A stretch of 64,000 bases of DNA, from NCBI RefSeq assembly GCF_021462225.1, contig NC_061797.1, positions 40,566,147-40,630,146 of the forward strand, read 5' to 3'. Shown in pieces: positions 34,652 through 46,715 of the stretch. Below the pieces are notes generated by a model. That model had not been told where the DNA came from, made no database searches, and saw nothing but the letters and a program-made list of their open reading frames with translations. Position numbers and translations under genes: made by a program. This stretch comes from Girardinichthys multiradiatus. Its lineage: Eukaryota; Chordata; Actinopteri; Cyprinodontiformes; Goodeidae. Position 1 is the stretch's first letter. Each line of letters opens with the position of its first letter.

Positions 34652-35847
34652 TACAGTCATCTTAAATTATTTTATTTGATAAGTTTAAACAAGTTTGGAA
34701 TTACAGTCTGGCAGAGTAAGAAAAGTGTAACTGCAGATATATTGACACCAACTAAACCTACATGGAAGTTCATATATATGTTAAAGACTGTGCTGTTCAA
34801 TGAGTGACTTATTTGTTTAATTAAAAGGTTCTGAATCTGTTTAGATAAGCTTTACTTTAAAGTGTCTGCCACAATCTATCAAGCTCAGGCTATTATTTGT
34901 ATTGATCTAAGCAACTAATTGTTGAACACTGCAGATATGTGTACTGTACATGTGAGTAAATATGGCACTGTTTTTTCAAAGCTATATTTACATGTGCTTC
35001 TTTAAAAGCATTTCTTTGAAAGTATGGAAGCCCTATTTAAAAGTCTGACACATTTACAGGCCGATGCATGGAGGCATCAGCAGGCACTCACATACACACA
35101 CTTATGTACACACACTTCCAGCTCCCTTTCAGATGTGTGCAGGCCCCAGTCTTAGTGCCAGCCTGTTGCTTTACTCTTCCATTCCTGTCCATCACATCCC
35201 TCCCAGGGGTTTCCAGTTGTCCCCCAGGGGTTTGAGGCCAGCACTTCCACAGCTCCTCTTCACTCACTGCAAATGCCAGGTTTGGGAAAGGCAGCAGTTT
35301 TTGTGTACAGTGGACAGCTGGTACATTCCAGATAACAGCTGAATTTAAAATGAGTACAAAAGCATAAGGCATGGACAGCCTCTTTTTCATTTGTCTATCG
35401 CTGCCTATTGATGAGCCCAACGGGTTTGTGTCTACAAGCATTCACACAATATCATAACAGCACTGGCAGACCTGTTGAGCCTTTTCAAGTTTTCCGAGTT
35501 ACACCAAACATTGAATGGACAACAGATGATGAATAACAACCACAACAAAGCAAAATCCAAAAACACCTGTAAAATGTGTCATGGATTTAAATAGTTGTTA
35601 CTGGTAAATTTTTGTTGAGTAAAGCAAAAGTATGCTGCCACTTATTATGGACTCTTTGCTTCAAGTCAACAGTGCTCGCAAGGCAAGAGTCCTTGATAAT
35701 GTAAATCACAAATAATTGGTTCCACTCAACAAAATCCGAAGAATAAAAATCTGACAGTGCTAACCACTGCCCTAACATGCTCCCCAAATATACAATCTAT
35801 TATAATAAATATTATAAGATTTTTATAATTGCAGTTGTCCCCAAAAG
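34652..35847. other. Noncoding; nothing recognised
   Basis: The sequence is AT-rich up to about 35040, then mixed, with short CA runs near 35090-35115. No coding or repeat family was recognised. Confidence 0.5.
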
Positions 35848-36772
35848 GCCTCAGAGACTTGTTAGACAATGCTAGTGAACAAATATCACCAAGAAGCCCA
35901 ATGGACACACCAGAAAGGTCACAGATAGTTTGAAGAAGTTTAGAGAAGCAAGGGCAGGTTATAAAACAATTTATCCCGCTTTGAACTGAACATACTGTAT
36001 AACACCTTAGAGCACTATTCAAATGATCATCTGAAAAAGGATAAAATATGGCACATCTGCAAACCTACAAAATCATGATTTTCCACCCAATCTGATAGGA
36101 AGTGAAAGGACGGGGTCAAGCAGAGAGTCAGCCAAGAGGCATATGATAACTCTTTAGAAGCTGCAGAGATCCACAGCTGAAGTGGGAGAATTTGCTGACC
36201 GGACAACAACGGTGTGCAATTCATATTATGTCCTTTGTGAAAAAAAAGGAAAAAGTTAATTATTGGTGAAAGGAAGTCATAAGAATATTTGTTTGCAGTT
36301 TGCCACGAGCCATGTAGTGGCAGAGTAAACATGTGGAATAAGATGCTCTGGTCATATGAAAATAAAGTAGAACTTTTGGCGTACAAAAACCTGTTAAAAT
36401 CTGTAAAAGACCAGAGGTGCCGGAAAGCAAACCCAAACATTTAGAAAGAGCTGTATTGAAATGGTTTCAAAGCATTTTCAAGGTTCAGTTCAAGTCGAGA
36501 ACTAATTTCATCTGTAAATCTGTGGCAAGACTTAAAATTGATGCTCACAGACACACTGCATCTGATCTGACTGAACTTGAGCTATGTTGCCAAGAAGAAT
36601 GGGTAACAATTTTATGCTCTAGGTGTGCAAAGTTAGTAGAAACATACCCCAAAAGATCTACAGCTGTACACACTATACAGATATACCATTTTATATTCAA
36701 TGTATTCACAGTTATGCATTGTTTCATGTTGGTAAAATGATAAACTTTAAAGGGTTATGAATACTTTATTTC
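35848..36772 (+). mobile_element. Tc1-like transposon, family B, decayed copy
   Basis: Landmarks follow the family order on the plus strand: CATATGATAACTCTTTAGAAG, TGCAGAGATCCACAGCTG, TTTGCAGTTTGCCACGAGCC, CATGTGGAATAAGATGC and ACCCCAAAAGATCTACAG. One surviving frame (36417-36740) reads LTELELCCQEEW and SRCAKLVETYPKRS, the C-terminal part of a Tc1 transposase. The terminal repeats are lost or too decayed to place, and the middle of the transposase has a deletion. Confidence 0.8.
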
Positions 36773-38009
36773 AACAAAACTTCTCATTTCTTCACTCTAT
36801 GTCAAATAATCTGTTGTGTCAAAAACATACTGCTGATCTTTAATTAACAAGTTACAGAATAAATCATGCCAATGAATTTCTATCCTAAGCAAACTTAGTT
36901 GGACTTGCAAGCCAGGCTAGTGATTGATGAGCAAACATATGGTTTATAATTACCAAAGAAATGTGCACTCAATAGCACATTAATAGTAACGCACAAATTC
37001 AAGCATATTCATGATGTATAATGCACACACTAGTCATGTGACACCAAGAATTCACTTTCTCTAAAAAGCCGAATTCCTTGCTGTGTCGCTTTTGAACCAG
37101 GTCAAAGCCCTCACCCACAGGGCCAGGCAGAAAGGATGGGAAAACTAATGACTACAATAGAGTGTTTGCATTTTTCCTGGGTCTTGAAAAACACAAAGAA
37201 CAAGGCCTGTGACAAGCTCCATTATTTGGTTGCTCTGCTAGTGAGGAGACAGCTCCTGCTGAAGAGATGAAAGTGGGGGGTTTGGAATAGGGAGGACAGA
37301 AGAATGGAGTGTGTGTGAGTGTGGATAGGTGGGAGGGGGGGTGTCAAGAGGGCCACGGAGATGGCAGGTGATGAGGACGGTCCCGCCCTCGCTACCATAA
37401 CCCATGTCGCGTGGAGCTACAGGCCCATCAGCACAAAGACAAATTATCGCAGGGGGAATTTCACGGACAGGAAGAATCTGTCACCTAGTGAAGCCCTCCC
37501 TTTAAGGGACTTCACACAGCTATTATGAGCTTCTTTAAGGAGAGAAAATTCACTAAGGGGGCGGCATCTAACACCCCCTGAGCCAAGATGGATGGAGAGA
37601 AGGATGTGTGGGTCATAAGTTAGATAGAAGTGGTTTAGCTTTCACTTTTTTTTAACTGGAACTATTTTCCCCATTTGTTATGGGGCTGCTGGCTGAAGAA
37701 AATATTTTCTTTATATTTGATTTTATAATTTAAAATTTTAAATGTCTCTTTTCTTACCCATAATCAATTGTTATGAAATGTCTTAACCCTTCTAATAGTT
37801 TGGAATAAAGACTGACACAAATTACATTTTGATAGATTGCAAGAGCAGTCAGTACTTTTTAATCACTTTTGTTTACATGGCATTCTTGTGTAAAAATGAT
37901 CAATTTGGGTGTCAGCCTTTTCACTGCATGTGTTGCTGGGACATAACCTCCATCAGAACTTTGACTATACTAAAACAAAGGCAAAAGCAAAAACAAAACC
38001 AAAGAGCAA
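36773..38009. other. Noncoding; one possible conserved block
   Basis: Nothing was recognised outside a less decayed block at about 37330-37600, which has balanced composition and no repeat match. An AT-rich stretch lies at 37640-37800. No host exon was identified. Confidence 0.5.
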
Positions 38010-38080
38010 AGTGTACCAAAGTCAAATTCCTTGTTTGTATGTACAAACTTGGCAATAAAGCTGATTCTGATTCTGACTAA
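38010..38080 (+). mobile_element. LINE 3-prime tail with GATTCT repeat
   Basis: The end reads ACAAACTTGGCAATAAAGC followed by repeated TGATTC units. This AATAAAGCTGATTCTGATTC arrangement is the usual terminus of several fish LINE families. Only the tail is recognised; how far it extends upstream is unclear. Confidence 0.65.
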
Positions 38081-38279
38081 CTCTCAGTTAGATATTATGT
38101 GTATTTAAGAGGGTTAGCCCAATAAATAAGGTATTTTTGTTTAGTGGCAGTTACCTGTATAAGGTGTCAGTTTGTTGACTGTACAGTTGATGAATAAACT
38201 ATGCATTATGCCCCCAGATACCCAGCCATTGTTTGTGCAGGCAAACTCAGGCATTGGATAGGCAAGTCACTACAAGCTT

Positions 38280-38900
38280 TGTTTGGGGGGAAACACAATT
38301 CATACGTAAGGTAATTCAAAGTTCTTTACAAGAAAATAAGGGAACAGATGTGAAGAAAATTACAACAAACTCTGACAGTAGCATTTTGGATGAACTGCAG
38401 CTAGCTGATTCTGTTTCTTTTGGAAACCGGTAAATACATCATTACAATGATCTAACCCACTGCAAATAGAAGTATGCTTCAGTTTTTTCAGCAAAATCCC
38501 TAATTTTAAGGTTGCAGATGGTTGATTTAGTAGGTTTCTGGGGTGTTTTTAGTTTTACTGAGTCTAGTTGACTGCTGATCTCTTACCTTGAATTTTTGGG
38601 ACTTGTGTATTTTCCTTTTGAAGCTGAAAGAGATTCTGACCCATGTACTCATTGACAGTTTGGCCACACTTTCTTATTGACTATAAGGGACTGTGATCAT
38701 GATGTGAGACAGAAATTTAAAGATGTCTATGGGAAGAAATGTTGTAATACGCCACAATCTGAGCTAGGTGCAGCATATAGATGTATACAAATAGCACAAG
38801 AATAGAGCCCTGAGCAACCCCGCATGTGATTTGTGTTAGCTCCAATTAATAATTACCAAAAGACCAAAATTACCCCTGGTTTAACTAACTCCATGGTCAA
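38280..38900. repeat. Probable interspersed repeat, unclassified
   Basis: The stretch contains TTTTGGATGAACTGCAGCT, a spaced series of GATCTAACCCACTGCAAA and later AGAGCCCTGAGCAACCCCGC, a pattern seen in many fish loci. It has no visible coding domain and no clear ends. Membership is from memory and needs a library search. Confidence 0.35.
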
Positions 38901-41216
38901 CAGACATGTAAGCTAAAGCTGCCTAATGACTTTTAAAAGAGATTACTTGGAAAGTGTATTTATTTATTGATTTATTTATTTAAAGTAGATCTAATAAATA
39001 AAATAAAAGTATTAGTGATTTAAGTGGAAGTTTTATTTTTGGACATAATCACCAAGATATGCTTTCTTCCTTTATTGTTTAAAGTGTATCATTCATGAGA
39101 CCCCAACATGTGTAATCATGCTCAATATTTTATAACAGGTTGTATTACAACAATGTATTCTGATTCCGAGTGTTTGCATGTTTCCAAACATCTCAGCCTA
39201 TAATAGGAACAAAGGGGCTTTAAGTTGTACGTGGAAAGAAGCCACATCTATTGTGTTCAAAGATATCATTCCAGTCGAACCATTATGACATCACCTTTTA
39301 GATTTGTCTTGGCCAACACAAAAGAGCAGTGCCCCTTTAACAAAATGTGAAGGGGATTATTCTATCCCTTCAACGTCGAACCCCACAGCCTCTCTCCTCT
39401 CTTTCACACAGGGGCATGAACTTGGATGGGTACTGCTTCTCCCCTCTGGTGAACACCACATTTTAAACACATAGTCACAATTGGTTGGATTAACCCACTC
39501 CTTGCCCCCCTCCTCTGTGGAGCAATCCTATGGACTCAACAACTCCTACTATGCTAGCAACCAGCAGAGGTGCATGCTAACTGGATCAGGCTTTGTCTGA
39601 AGTAAAGAAAAAAATAAAAAGACAAGTGTCCCTAACTTTTCTCATGTCACTTTCTCTCTCACTGCCCCCTGTGTAGATGGGGATCGGCCACACTTAAAAG
39701 AGACTCCTTTGAACTGGATTCATGAACAATTTGCATAAGCAGATTTGGCTGAGGAGAATGGAGGGGCATTGCAGCCAGTCATTAATATGCCAGCTAATTC
39801 AGTACATTGTAAGCCCATTGATGCTTCACTAAAGGGCAGTTATCCCATTGCCTTTGTTTAGGCCTGAACCAGTCTCAGCAGTTGTTACAAATTACAGATG
39901 TAATTGATTTAAAATCTGCCATAAAAGTGCACAATGAGTAGAAATATGGCAATACTTGATGACATAGCATGGGAAGTGACTTTCTTTTAAAAGCAGTGTT
40001 AATGTCCATCTAATAAATTAATGGGATTGCAAACAGCTGTGTTTGTGTGATAAACATCATAAGCAGATGCTGTGCCATTCAAGCTGCTTATTTTAGAGCC
40101 TCGCCAACATAAACCCATAATTGCAAACCTCATTTTCAACACGTTCCTAAAACGATGCCCAATCAATCGCGTCCCCGACTATGTGTCTGATTTAGATTCA
40201 AGATGCCTTCCAAAGATAACATGGTGCAAGTGATTAACTGGGGGTTCATTAGTGTTGTCATGACTCAGCCATGGTAATGTGCACCCCACATTTTTACACT
40301 CATCACCAATTAGTGGCTGCAACAAAGCCTGACCAAAAATAAACAGTGCAGCGTTGTGCACTTGTTGCTACAATAAAGAGTAATCCTTGGGTTATGCTGA
40401 ACAATATTAGCTTTTCAATTACTCCTCAGAGCAATTGAGCGACAGTCTACTGAAGAGAGAGCAACCCCCAACAAACACTCATATAACATTCTCCACAGGC
40501 TACTCCAGAATGCCACTTGACATGAAAATCTTGAACATTCTTCATTTCAGGATACAGTGGCTTCTCACAAGTCTCTTCAAGTCTCCATTTCATGAATGAA
40601 TTTCTAAATGAGATGTAGAAAATTGGGTTAGTTAAAAAGACAAACAAAAATATGGAGATGTATTATCCAAACTGTGTAAATATTAAAAATGACCATGTTT
40701 TAGAAATTATAAGAATGGAAGAGATAAAGGTTGATACTGAAAGAAAAAAAAAATGGTGAGTGTTTCTCTTTTTGAGATATTCCACTGTTTACGAGTCCCT
40801 GAACTACACCTCAATTGTTGCCAATGTCAGCAAGGTTTTTTTTGGGCGTTCGCATGGTGTTGGTGCCTCTGTGTTTTCTTCAGCCATTCTCTCAATCTCT
40901 TGCACCTGATAGGGCCACATCAAAGCTAAGGGAGCTGTGCTTTGTGGGGGCCAGGTCTCTTGACTCTCAATATGTGGTTTTCTGGCTCTGGACATCGGCA
41001 CCTTTTAACCTATTCTGTTGAGATTAGGCATTGCCTTCAATTGAGCATTAGCGAAACTATAGTAACCAATAAGAAGCTTGTTGCTGAATGGAAACTATGT
41101 ATCTTGTCGCAGTGGAGCTGTCGACATATCACAATCCCAGACAAGTTCCTCAGTAGGATTTTGGCTGCCTGGATGGGGGCCCCTTCTTTTCATGCTGACA
41201 CACTCACACACACACA

Positions 41217-41220
<4 letters not shown>
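38901..41220. other. Noncoding; includes candidate conserved block
   Basis: AT-rich at 38940-39010, then mixed. From about 39700 to 40460 the sequence is more uniform and carries regulatory-like words (see separate entry). No gene was recognised. Confidence 0.5.
39700..40460. promoter_or_regulatory. Candidate conserved noncoding element
   Basis: The block lacks repeats and contains an octamer ATTTGCAT at 39729-39736, a SOX-like CCTTTGTTT near 39850, several ATTA/TAAT cores and CAATTAGTGG near 40307. Such clustering suggests an enhancer. It is inferred from motif density only. Confidence 0.25.

Positions 41221-41285
<65 letters not shown>
41221..41285. repeat. CA dinucleotide microsatellite
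   Basis: About 32 uninterrupted CA units, with imperfect CA-rich sequence on either side (41200-41330). Reading frames across it encode only alternating His-Thr or Val-Cys runs and are not genes. Confidence 0.95.
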
Positions 41286-41287
<2 letters not shown>

Positions 41288-44200
41288 ACCCACACAAACA
41301 CTCACACACATGCATCCACACCCACACACACATTCATTTGTTACAAAACAGACACTGTAATGGTAATCTAAGAAAGGAAAAGCATTGTTTTCCACAGGAG
41401 ACAAGCATTTAATTATCTCACCTTTTTCATCTCTTGCCCAAAACAGCAAGTAAGAAAATTGGATCAAAATCAATAACTGAACAATTCAACAAAAGGGAGG
41501 GAGCAAATGTTGCACGCAGTGTCCAAAGCTAGCAATGCTTGGAAGCTTTGGAAATAAGCAGGAACTAATGGAGTGGGTCCCTGCTGCAGTTTTGGCTGGC
41601 ACACGGCTGGTCCTGTGGAGGGTGGAAGAAGAGGCAGTGGGCCAGACGGTGTCGTCAGCCCCCAGCTTCATTAAGAGGTGCAAACACATCACCACAGTAC
41701 TCAAGCCTAGGGCTCCATCAGTCAGATTCTGGCCTTAGCCTGGGCTTAACATGAGCTAAAGATGCCAGACAGCACACACTCATTAAAGCCAGGCTCTTGG
41801 AGCAACTGTCACTGGCTAGAAGCATTCTTCCAGATTCCTGTTGAGAGGAATCTTCACAAATCCCTAGGTCAGCTCATTTTGTTCCAGACCCAGTAAGAGT
41901 TTGGATTAGAGAGGTTACTACAGTCAAAACATTTGTTCACCCGACTAAGTGATCTGATTTTGTTATATATTGACTTATTTCACTAGTAATTATCAGATCC
42001 TAATTTTACACAACTTAAAGTTATTTCTGACACCTCATTCCATCAATGAGTGCATGATGTGATTTTCAAACAGTGACAGTGCAAAGCCACGCTAATGCCA
42101 TCAGATATACTCATCATAGTGCTGACACATGGCTGGTGCTTTTTGTCTCACCGTTTTGTTATAAAGCCCCAGTTACAGTGTTCACTTGATGCTGCTCAGT
42201 CAACACGAGTCTCACACTGGCTCAGACAGAGCAGAGTGAATCACCATGAGGGTGGATTGATTCTTGGCTGGCTGTGGACAGTGAGCAGGAGACAGTGGGC
42301 CTCCAGACAGAATATTGGCTGAATTCTGTGAAGACTGGAGCCTTCTGTGAGGTTGCCTGCCCCACCACATGGAGTGCTCCAACAGTGACCCTGCGCAAAC
42401 TGGCAACTGCCAACTGTCTGCTTCCGTCTGCTTGGCATATTTGGCCATTTAGTGTGTGTTTGTGAAGATCAAATGGGTTAAGATCGCCCCTCTTAGTAAG
42501 CAGAGAAAAAAGAACATCAAAAAGGTGTAAATTTCACTTCCCCACTTTTGATTAAGTCAAGCATGAAAAGAAATGTAATACTCTCAAGTGGCAAGGGTTT
42601 ACACTATTGATGCTGTTACTTCTACTTCAGGAGGCCCAATCAGCCAACAGGGAGCTGAGTAAACTCGCCCTGAGTTTTAGAGGAGGCCAGATGGAGGGCT
42701 TTTGCTGTGCCTGAAAAGACAGCTTAAGAGCTCGCCTCCTCAATCCCACTCAATACTGACTGTGTGAAATCCTGGCCCCGGCTAACCCAACCCCCCCAAC
42801 CCACCCGTCTTCTCCAAAGCTGGTGGCTACCACCATATGGGCTTGTTTAAAAACTCCCACAGGCTGGTACAAAGCACAACAACACAGTTTTCATATCAAG
42901 TACTCTCTCGAAGAGGTCCCCCCTCTGACTCCTTCCTTTCCGATTCCAAAGGCTGTCACGGGTTCTGCTCTGATTAATAGTTGGTTTTGGCCGTCTGTTT
43001 GGCAGATAATTTTGTGTGATGATTAATATGAACTTGTAGGCTCAATTTAGACTTCATATGTTTATAAGACAACAGCTGACTGACTGGTGTCTGCCTTTTA
43101 ACCTACAAAATAAACTCTTAAGAGCTAAGAAATAACACTGAGGTGACCCTATAGTGCAGCATTGCACCTTTTTACTATCCTTTCTGACAAAAGTCTGTCA
43201 CAAAGCAAAACTGAAGTAGAGCAATGCCCTTGGTAATATGTGGTGGACAGCAGAATGGAATGGCTTTTGTAAAGACTTAATAGAATCTTTAACCGTTCTA
43301 ACAATCCACTCCCATGGAGTTGCATTAAGTAGATATTGTTAAGGGACAATGACCTAAATAGCTCAACATCAACCTCATTAGGCATGCAGGCATGGCCTGG
43401 GCCATTTCATGGTGGAAGCTATTGTCAAGGCTCACCCCAGGTAAGCATTAAATTGCAAATGATACCCTGAAAGGCGAAGGGGAGAGGACAGAAAGGGAGA
43501 GAGTGAATATTGCGAAGACAGAGAAAATGGTTCTCAGGACAACAGAGAATGAAAAGGCGCTTGGAGAAGCTGCTCTGACCGTAAAAAATCCAATACATCA
43601 CAGCTTTTCGGGAGCAAATTCCGCTCGTCTCCTAAGTGTCTTATTTGTAAGCAATGCTGAGCACAGGCCTGTGCAGGGACACAGAGAAAAAATAGTGGGG
43701 AGAGCAAAAAAGAAAACCTAATGACAGACTGATAGCAATTACTTGTGCCCGTCAATGGGTTGTCTCCCACACAGCATTCTTGGAGAAAATTAGACGAGTG
43801 GGAAAAATAAGGCAGGGAAAAGGGATAAAGAGGTAGAAAATAGTGTAGATTGAGTCTGAAGAAGTAGTCTCTGTGGTCGCTTTACAGTGTCACAAACTTT
43901 CCAACAAAATTTATTTCTCACCAGATCAATAGCTGCACCTTCTGCACCAAACAATCTTCACCTAATAACTTCTCAAATCAACATGTTAATAAAGGGGCCT
44001 CCAAAGAATAGTTTGCTTCTCCAAAGTGCTCTTGTGAGTGACATTAAAAGATGCTCAAAAGCTGGAGGTGTGCTCCCCAGCGGAACTGCTCTCTGTCACC
44101 CTTCCTGGTGAGAAATTGTGCCTTTGCATATTCCTTGTCACTGGTAGCATAAGTTAAAGGACCCCTGAGGACAGTGTTAGTCACTGCTTGCCTTGTGGAG

Positions 44201-45863
44201 TGAAGTAAATTAAAGCAGGGATTAGGGCAGGCAAAATTGTAGATGACAAGCAAGGCGATGGCAGCCACATCAAGTGCTCTTTAGGCCCATATGTCTTCAT
44301 GAGGCACCACAGTGGGGGCCACTGATGAGGCCACTGCACAGCAGTCCAGTCTATTCACGCTAAAACTAAACACAGCTCCTCATTTTCCATTCTGTGCTTC
44401 CAGTCCTGCTCTGCAGTAAAATTTAACACAAAATATGCACACATCAGCCATCAATCACTCAATCAATCAATTAATTAATAGGATACTCTTTGGTTAATAT
44501 TCTGCTTTATTTTTTTACAGACTGTTGAGGAGTACTATAGTTATTTATGTATCAGAGCAAATGCTCCAAATATCAGCACTGAACTATTTTCCCAAACAAT
44601 CAAGTGCTCTTTATAAGAGTTATAATGACTATTAATAACTGTCATTTTGATTTGAAATAAGTGAAATCAGTACTGTCATTTTTATTTCCTGTCAAATAAC
44701 AGTGTCCTTTCTGTCAGATATACAAGTTCTTCCCACATTTCTACTTAAATACCAGTTTGTTTGCAAAGAAAAAGGTCACAAGACCATAACTCGACACTTG
44801 GTACAATTTAAAATGAATGAGGCCAAATTCTTTGATGAACGCTATGTGCTGTTGCCAGTTTAGGGTGTCATTAGATCCAAAGTTGACATTGTCAGGAGTT
44901 AAAGTCTCAAATAACTCCCAGCAGAACCTTGCATTAATCTGTTGGTAATATTGATTGATCTATAACTTTGTACATGGCAAACTTGTTTGCCTTTCTTCAC
45001 TTACCCGTTGAATGTGCTGCTGCCATCAGATTCTAACTTTGTGAATTATTTGATGATGTTTTTGCCAGTAAACACAGGCTTTTTGTTAAATAGTTTCAAT
45101 TGATTTTTTTTTTGTTGGAAAAATGTTTTGTTATCATTTAGAAGACTTGTTGCAAGCTGTATTGCAGCTGACGGACTACAGTGATACGTTTGCAACACTG
45201 GGCCTATTGTCTATATGACTATAGCATGCAAGCATTCGGTACCATTAGCTTATCCTCACACAGCGTCTAGCACATACCCTTTGGTTTAATACCGCTTTAT
45301 GGTTTCTCACACTCTCCAAAACTTTTCTAGAGTGTTTCGTCTTGACGCCTGCAGCCTTTTCTGGCTCTCTTTTTTACTTTAAGTCTGACAAAAATCCATA
45401 GACTGAGCAGCATGTTCAACATTACTTCCATATTGTCTATTGTTACGATGTGTTTGTGACTCATACAAATCGTGTCATGTAATTTTGCAGACGTGGGACT
45501 GTCTTGCAATGACAACCCCATTCACATTAAAGTGGTATACAAATGTAATGGAAAATTACTCAAACCATGTGAAGTCAAGTAAAGCCGAGTTGAATAGGTG
45601 AGTAGGTACTAATGGAAAAGGGCCATATGAGTGAGCTCAGTGGGAACCAGCCTGTGGGTGCTCTAATGAAAGCCACTTTACTCTACAGAGTCAAGCTTTT
45701 ACACCTGGCAACACCCACATGAACCCATATAGCTTGCATTGCTTTGGGAATGACTGTCAGATAAGAACATGCATAATTCAGATTTTTGGATCACACCACC
45801 AGAAGAGCAACATAGTAAAGTAACACAAAATAGTTTATAGTACAAACTCTACACATATATAAT
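41286..45863. other. Noncoding; nothing recognised
   Basis: Mixed composition with short ORFs. The stretches 42080-42460, 42600-43030 and 43380-44350 look less repeat-like and might contain regulatory sequence. A short AATC/AATT repeat lies at 44450-44480, and 44500-45130 is AT-rich. Confidence 0.5.
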
Positions 45864-46715
45864 GTTGCTTTGTACCTTGTAAAAGTAATCACATCTTGTC
45901 AAGAAATTAGTCACATCTTGTCAAGAAACAATTAATTTTGGAGTTAAAGAAAAATTATACACGGTTCTCAAAATGTTCAACAAATAAAAAGTTTAAAGTT
46001 GTGCGTATGTATTCAGTCCCGTTGACTGAATACATACGCACTTACTGAGATATCCTGCAACCAATCGGCTTTAGAGATCAGTGAATTAGTAAATAGACTC
46101 CATATGTGTGTTAATCTCAGTAGGAATGCAGCAATTCTATGAAGGACTCTGAAGTTTGTTTAAACATTAGTGAACAAACAGTATCATGAAGACAAATCAG
46201 GAGTAGAATTTCAATGTAAGGGATATGGCAAGCCTGTTAAATAGGAAACTCTGGTAAGGTGAGATCAAAATTAAACATTTTGGCCTACATGCAACTAACA
46301 CTGCATGTCATGGATCCATGATGGATGGATTTAAATGCAGGACAATCCTGAAAGTAAACCTGTTAAGGCTGAAATACATTTGATATTGTGGTGGAGGTTC
46401 ACTTTTCGGGAGGACAGCAACCCTAAACATAGATCAATGGAATTATTTCAGTCAAAGCATACTTATTTGTTAGTATGGCCCAGTCAAAACCCTTGATCCA
46501 ACTGAATATGGCGGTCTGATCCCTTTCAAAGAAGAATGGGCACAATGATGTGCAAAAACATCCCCCCAAAACACTGCTGCTTATTTTATTTCCAGTTCAC
46601 AAAAATGCATTTCTTTGTATTGGTGTATCTCATAAAATCCCAATAAAACATAAAAATTTGTGGTTGTAACATATTAAAATAAGACAAGGAATATGAATAC
46701 TTTTGCAAAGCACTA
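45864..46715 (+). mobile_element. Tc1-like transposon, family B, decayed copy
   Basis: The right end reads GAATACTTTTGCAAAGCACTA followed by TA, the family terminus. Inside, in plus orientation, are TTTTGGCCTACATGCAACTA, GGAGGTTCACTTTTCGGG, AGGACAGCAACCCTAAAC and AAAGAAGAATGGGCAC, all transposase landmarks. The left end, near ACCTTGTAAAAGTAATCAC, is decayed. Large deletions leave no usable frame. A perfect hairpin sits in the left part. Confidence 0.75.
46001..46041. repeat. Perfect 17-bp inverted repeat, 7-base loop
   Basis: The arms GTGCGTATGTATTCAGT (46001-46017) and its exact reverse complement (46025-46041) are separated by seven bases. It lies inside the family B copy and is not part of the family's terminal repeat. 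Confidence 0.95.

Noticed and set aside
36417..36740. 107-codon ORF as a host gene
   Set aside because: Its C-terminal half reads as Tc1 transposase, so it is a remnant of the family B transposon.
41078..41473. ORFs on both strands with His-Thr or Cys-Val runs
   Set aside because: They translate the CA microsatellite.
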